Below, piece by piece: positions 61,203 to 64,000 of a stretch of DNA of 64,000 nucleotides. The stretch covers positions 1-64,000 of the forward strand of contig NZ_FRAV01000003.1 in assembly GCF_900142445.1 (NCBI RefSeq), given 5' to 3'. The stretch comes from Chryseobacterium polytrichastri (GTDB lineage: Bacteria; Bacteroidota; Bacteroidia; Flavobacteriales; Weeksellaceae). Position numbers and translations under genes: made by a program. The notes under the pieces were generated by a model that searched no databases, was not told the DNA's origin, and worked only from the letters and a program-made list of their open reading frames with translations. Numbering within the stretch: the first letter of the stretch is position 1; the number at the start of each line of letters is the position of its first letter.

Positions 61203-61210
61203 CAAATGTA
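61203..61210 (-). promoter_or_regulatory. -7 element of the TonB receptor transcript
   Basis: TACATTTG on the minus strand matches TAnnTTTG; a -33 TTG is not obvious, which suits an activated or iron-regulated promoter. The rest of 61211-61402 is AT-rich spacer shared with the divergent receptor gene. Confidence 0.45.
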
Positions 61211-61402
61211 AATATAAAAATCAGTAAAAAGAGAAGTTGAAGTTTAATAATTGAGTAAAATCAGTTTTGTAATGCTCTACATGATGGATTTAAAAATATA
61301 CTATAGTTCTAAAGAGTTTTAGGATTTTATTTCTATATCTCAGATAAATTCAAAATTTTTACAGAATTGGGTTTCATTTTTGTGGCTTAATTATATAACG
61401 CT

Positions 61403-63640
61403 GTGAAACAGGTATCAATTCTTTTTACTTTACTATTTACCTTATTGGTGAATGCTCAAACTACAAATTCAGGAAAAATAACTACAAAAGCAATTGATTC
61501 CTTAGCCGGAAATCGAACTAAGACAATAGAAGGAGTAATCATTGTTGGAAAAAAAGCAATTGTTGAAAATAAAATTGACAAGATTATATATAACGTAGCG
61601 AATGATGTTACCTCCCAAAGCGGAGCAGCGATTGATGTTTTGAGAAAAGTTCCGCAGGTAACCGTAGATGCCGACGGAAATGTAGAATTGCAGGGAAATC
61701 CTAATGTTAGATTTTTGATCAACGGAAAACCTTCCAGTATATTTGGAAATAGCTTGGCAGATGCATTGGCTTCTATTCCTGCCAGCCAGATCAAAAGTAT
61801 TGAAGCGGTAACCAGTCCCGGAGCAAAATATGACGCACAAGGAACCGGAGGAATTATTAATATTGTTCTGAATGAAAGCAAAGTAAAAGGAATTAATGGA
61901 ATTGTAAACGCTTCTGCAGGAACACGTTTTGAAACAGGCTCGGTGAATCTGAATTTCAGAAATAATGATTTCAGCCTGAATGCTTTCTTTAGCGGAAATG
62001 CACAGTTGAAATCCAGAACACCTTTTTCTCAGGACAGAATTTCCCACTCAGCGACCAATGAAACGCGTTTGTTACAAAATGGGTATACCGACTTTCAAAG
62101 ACATGGATATCGTACAGGCTTAGGTTTTGATTGGTCAATTAATAAAACCAATACCTTAAGCGGTTCTGTTTCTTATAATGATTTTGCCAACAAAAGCATT
62201 GGTCTCATCAATCAGGAACAATATATTACGGATTTTTCTAATTCAAGTGAACAGTCTATTATTGGCTATAGAAATTCAGTTAACCGTTCTTCTGTGAATT
62301 CCATCGATGGAAATTTAAGTTATAGAAAGACATTTAAAAAAGAAGGTCAGGAGTTGACGGCAGATTATGTTGTAAGTTATGGTTCACCAAATAGTAACTA
62401 TTTGCAAACTCAAAGCTTAACAGGAGGTTTATCTCCTTATAATGGTATTTCAGGACAGAATCCGGGAACAGATTACACGCATAATTTATCCATCGATTAT
62501 GTACAGCCGATAAATGATAAAATAACACTTGAAATGGGAACAAAAGCCATCCTCCAACATATTACCAATGCTACGGATGTTAATGTTTTAGACCCTGTAT
62601 CTGGACAATACCTATCAGATCCGTTTCAGTCTTACCATTTGAAATATGATATGGGAGTGTATGCGGCGTATCTTTCTTCTTCGTTGAAATTATTCAATTG
62701 GCTGGATGTAAGAGCTGGTGCCCGTTATGAATATACCACCGTAAAAATAGATTATCAGAATACCCATATTCCTGCTTATAGCCTTTTGGTGCCTTCATTC
62801 ATTTTATCGCATAAATTTGAGAGTGGAGAAACGGTAAAACTTGCCTATACCCGAAGAGTGGAAAGGCCTGAATATTCTGAGCTTAATCCGTTTTTAAATT
62901 TTAGCGATCCGCATAACATCACGACCGGAAATCCTGGATTAAAACCGGAAATAGGAGATAATATGGAGCTAGGCTATAATAAGAACTTTAGCAATGGAGC
63001 GAATCTTTCACTAACGCTTACAGAAAGAATTAATAGTCAGGATTTAAAACAAATCACGACTTTTTACCCGATTTACACCGTAAACGGTACAGATTATACG
63101 AATGTATCGGTGACTTCCAGAGATAATATTGGAAAAGAATATAATTCCGGAGGTATTGTATCAGGATCTGTTCCTTTCTTTAACAATAAACTCAATATAC
63201 GTGGAAATATGATGGTGTTTCACAGATATATTGTGAGTGATTATTTTGGGAATGTGGATATGGGAGTTCGTTATCGTTTAAATCTAAATATGAATTATCA
63301 GTTTCCAAAAGATGTTATGTTGGAAATGTTTGGAAATTACAATTCTGCCGCTAAAAATATACAGGGTAAAAATCCTCAGTCCATCACCTACAGCATTGCA
63401 GCAAGAAAACAGTTTTGGAATAAAAAAGCCAGTATAGGAATTACAGCAACCAATCCTTTTAATAGATATATCAAGCAAGTTACAACAGTTGATACCAATG
63501 ATTATAGCTCATATTCTGTTCGTGAATTACCACTTCGTTCGTTTGGAATAAGCTTCAGCTACAAGTTCGGAAAAATGGATTTTAAAAAGGAAAAGGATAT
63601 CAGTAATGATTATTTAAATGGGGCTTCACAAGGTAATTGA
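61403..63640 (+). CDS. Outer membrane beta-barrel (TonB-receptor-like) protein
   Basis: 745 aa starting at GTG, the only start that keeps the signal peptide (VSILFTLLFTLLVNAQ). A plug-like domain follows (GAAIDVLRKVPQVTVDADGN, FLINGKPSSIFG, IKSIEAVTSPGAKYDAQGTG), then a beta-barrel of the outer_membrane_beta-barrel_3 kind with ERPEYSELNPFLNFSDP. There is no CarboxypepD_reg-like domain at the N-terminus. Transported substrate unknown; divergent from the siderophore-type receptor. Confidence 0.88.
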   Translation: MKQVSILFTLLFTLLVNAQTTNSGKITTKAIDSLAGNRTKTIEGVIIVGKKAIVENKIDKIIYNVANDVTSQSGAAIDVLRKVPQVTVDADGNVELQGNPNVRFLINGKPSSIFGNSLADALASIPASQIKSIEAVTSPGAKYDAQGTGGIINIVLNESKVKGINGIVNASAGTRFETGSVNLNFRNNDFSLNAFFSGNAQLKSRTPFSQDRISHSATNETRLLQNGYTDFQRHGYRTGLGFDWSINKTNTLSGSVSYNDFANKSIGLINQEQYITDFSNSSEQSIIGYRNSVNRSSVNSIDGNLSYRKTFKKEGQELTADYVVSYGSPNSNYLQTQSLTGGLSPYNGISGQNPGTDYTHNLSIDYVQPINDKITLEMGTKAILQHITNATDVNVLDPVSGQYLSDPFQSYHLKYDMGVYAAYLSSSLKLFNWLDVRAGARYEYTTVKIDYQNTHIPAYSLLVPSFILSHKFESGETVKLAYTRRVERPEYSELNPFLNFSDPHNITTGNPGLKPEIGDNMELGYNKNFSNGANLSLTLTERINSQDLKQITTFYPIYTVNGTDYTNVSVTSRDNIGKEYNSGGIVSGSVPFFNNKLNIRGNMMVFHRYIVSDYFGNVDMGVRYRLNLNMNYQFPKDVMLEMFGNYNSAAKNIQGKNPQSITYSIAARKQFWNKKASIGITATNPFNRYIKQVTTVDTNDYSSYSVRELPLRSFGISFSYKFGKMDFKKEKDISNDYLNGASQGN

Positions 63641-63778
63641 TAAAACGGATTTATGATTTGTAAATATGAAATATGCCCTGCTCAAATTTAGGCTTCTTTG
63701 TATGTACTCTTATCAACCTTCACTTCTTATTTTCCTACTTTATATAATTTTATATGAAGTAGGAAATTAAGAAATCTA

Positions 63779-64000
63779 TTAATTAAGCTCATAATTCACA
63801 ATCACTAAACCTAAAATAAAATGAACATAATCTTGTTCCGCATCTTTTCTGTTGATTAGTTTATTTTTATAATCATACGAGTTAAGTACCTGTGTCAATT
63901 TCTGATAGGTTTCAAAGTTATCATCTTTAACTTTTGTTCTTAAATGTCCGTCTCTTGTTGTAATAATATCATCATTCAAAGTCCTTACTTTAAACAAAAC
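63779..64000 (-). CDS. Hypothetical protein, C-terminal part (start lies beyond the window)
   Basis: The last 74 codons of a minus-strand gene are open to the window edge (…VRTLNDDIITTRDGHLRTK ... FILGLVIVNYELN). Charged helical segments, no recognisable motif. The stop is followed by AT-rich spacer to the convergent receptor gene, with no clear terminator. Confidence 0.5.
   Translation of the reverse strand, partial: VLFKVRTLNDDIITTRDGHLRTKVKDDNFETYQKLTQVLNSYDYKNKLINRKDAEQDYVHFILGLVIVNYELN

Overview
The window looks like chromosome of a low-G+C Flavobacteriia member, most likely Chryseobacterium or a close relative in the Weeksellaceae. This rests on gene content and signals. There is a type IX secretion (T9SS) sorting domain, many AraC-type regulators, two TonB-linked outer membrane receptors and abundant short-chain dehydrogenases (SDRs). 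Gene starts generally lack Shine-Dalgarno sequences, and several promoters match the Bacteroidota pattern TTG-N17-23-TAnnTTTG. I saw no rRNA, tRNA or CRISPR array.

Region 1-9.4 kb is accessory. It has an exported M4 metallopeptidase with an unusual repeat-bearing promoter, an IS256-type transposase relic, a TPR sensor-regulator, and decayed IS3-family elements on both sides of a two-gene toxin-immunity-like pair. The 678-aa protein of that pair ends in a probable ADP-ribosyltransferase domain. A signal-less tail-spike-like beta-helix protein follows (9.6-11.6 kb).

Region 12-29 kb is a mosaic of small units: SDR and Crp/Fnr regulator, serine hydrolase and AraC regulator, a stand-alone serine recombinase beside a cruciform-forming repeat, a Crp/Fnr regulator next to a PhlG-like C-C hydrolase, PhzF, a GH30 glycosidase with a PKD lipoprotein, a sigma-region-2-only protein, GNAT, zinc-ribbon proteins, and a thioredoxin/DsrE operon.

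Region 29-51 kb is built from AraC-controlled modules: AraC-SDR-DUF1097-SDR-SnoaL; AraC-inositol phosphatase-NAD(P)-binding protein; and an AraC regulator divergent from a six-gene set of mostly exported enzymes (two hydrolases, carboxymuconolactone decarboxylase, cyclophilin-like, cupin, SDR). Between them lies a class I terpene synthase set between an intact ridA and a ridA fragment. Both ridA 3' ends are followed by the same 65-bp inverted-repeat unit, but in opposite orientations.

Region 51-64 kb holds a TolC-adaptor-RND efflux operon continuing into PAP2 and EamA genes, bracketed by two copies of a roughly 210-230 bp inverted-repeat-ended intergenic element. After it come a siderophore-type TonB receptor, with a likely 40-codon upstream ORF and a downstream DUF4198 gene, and a second outer membrane beta-barrel receptor.

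All family assignments come from reading motifs by eye; no database search was run.
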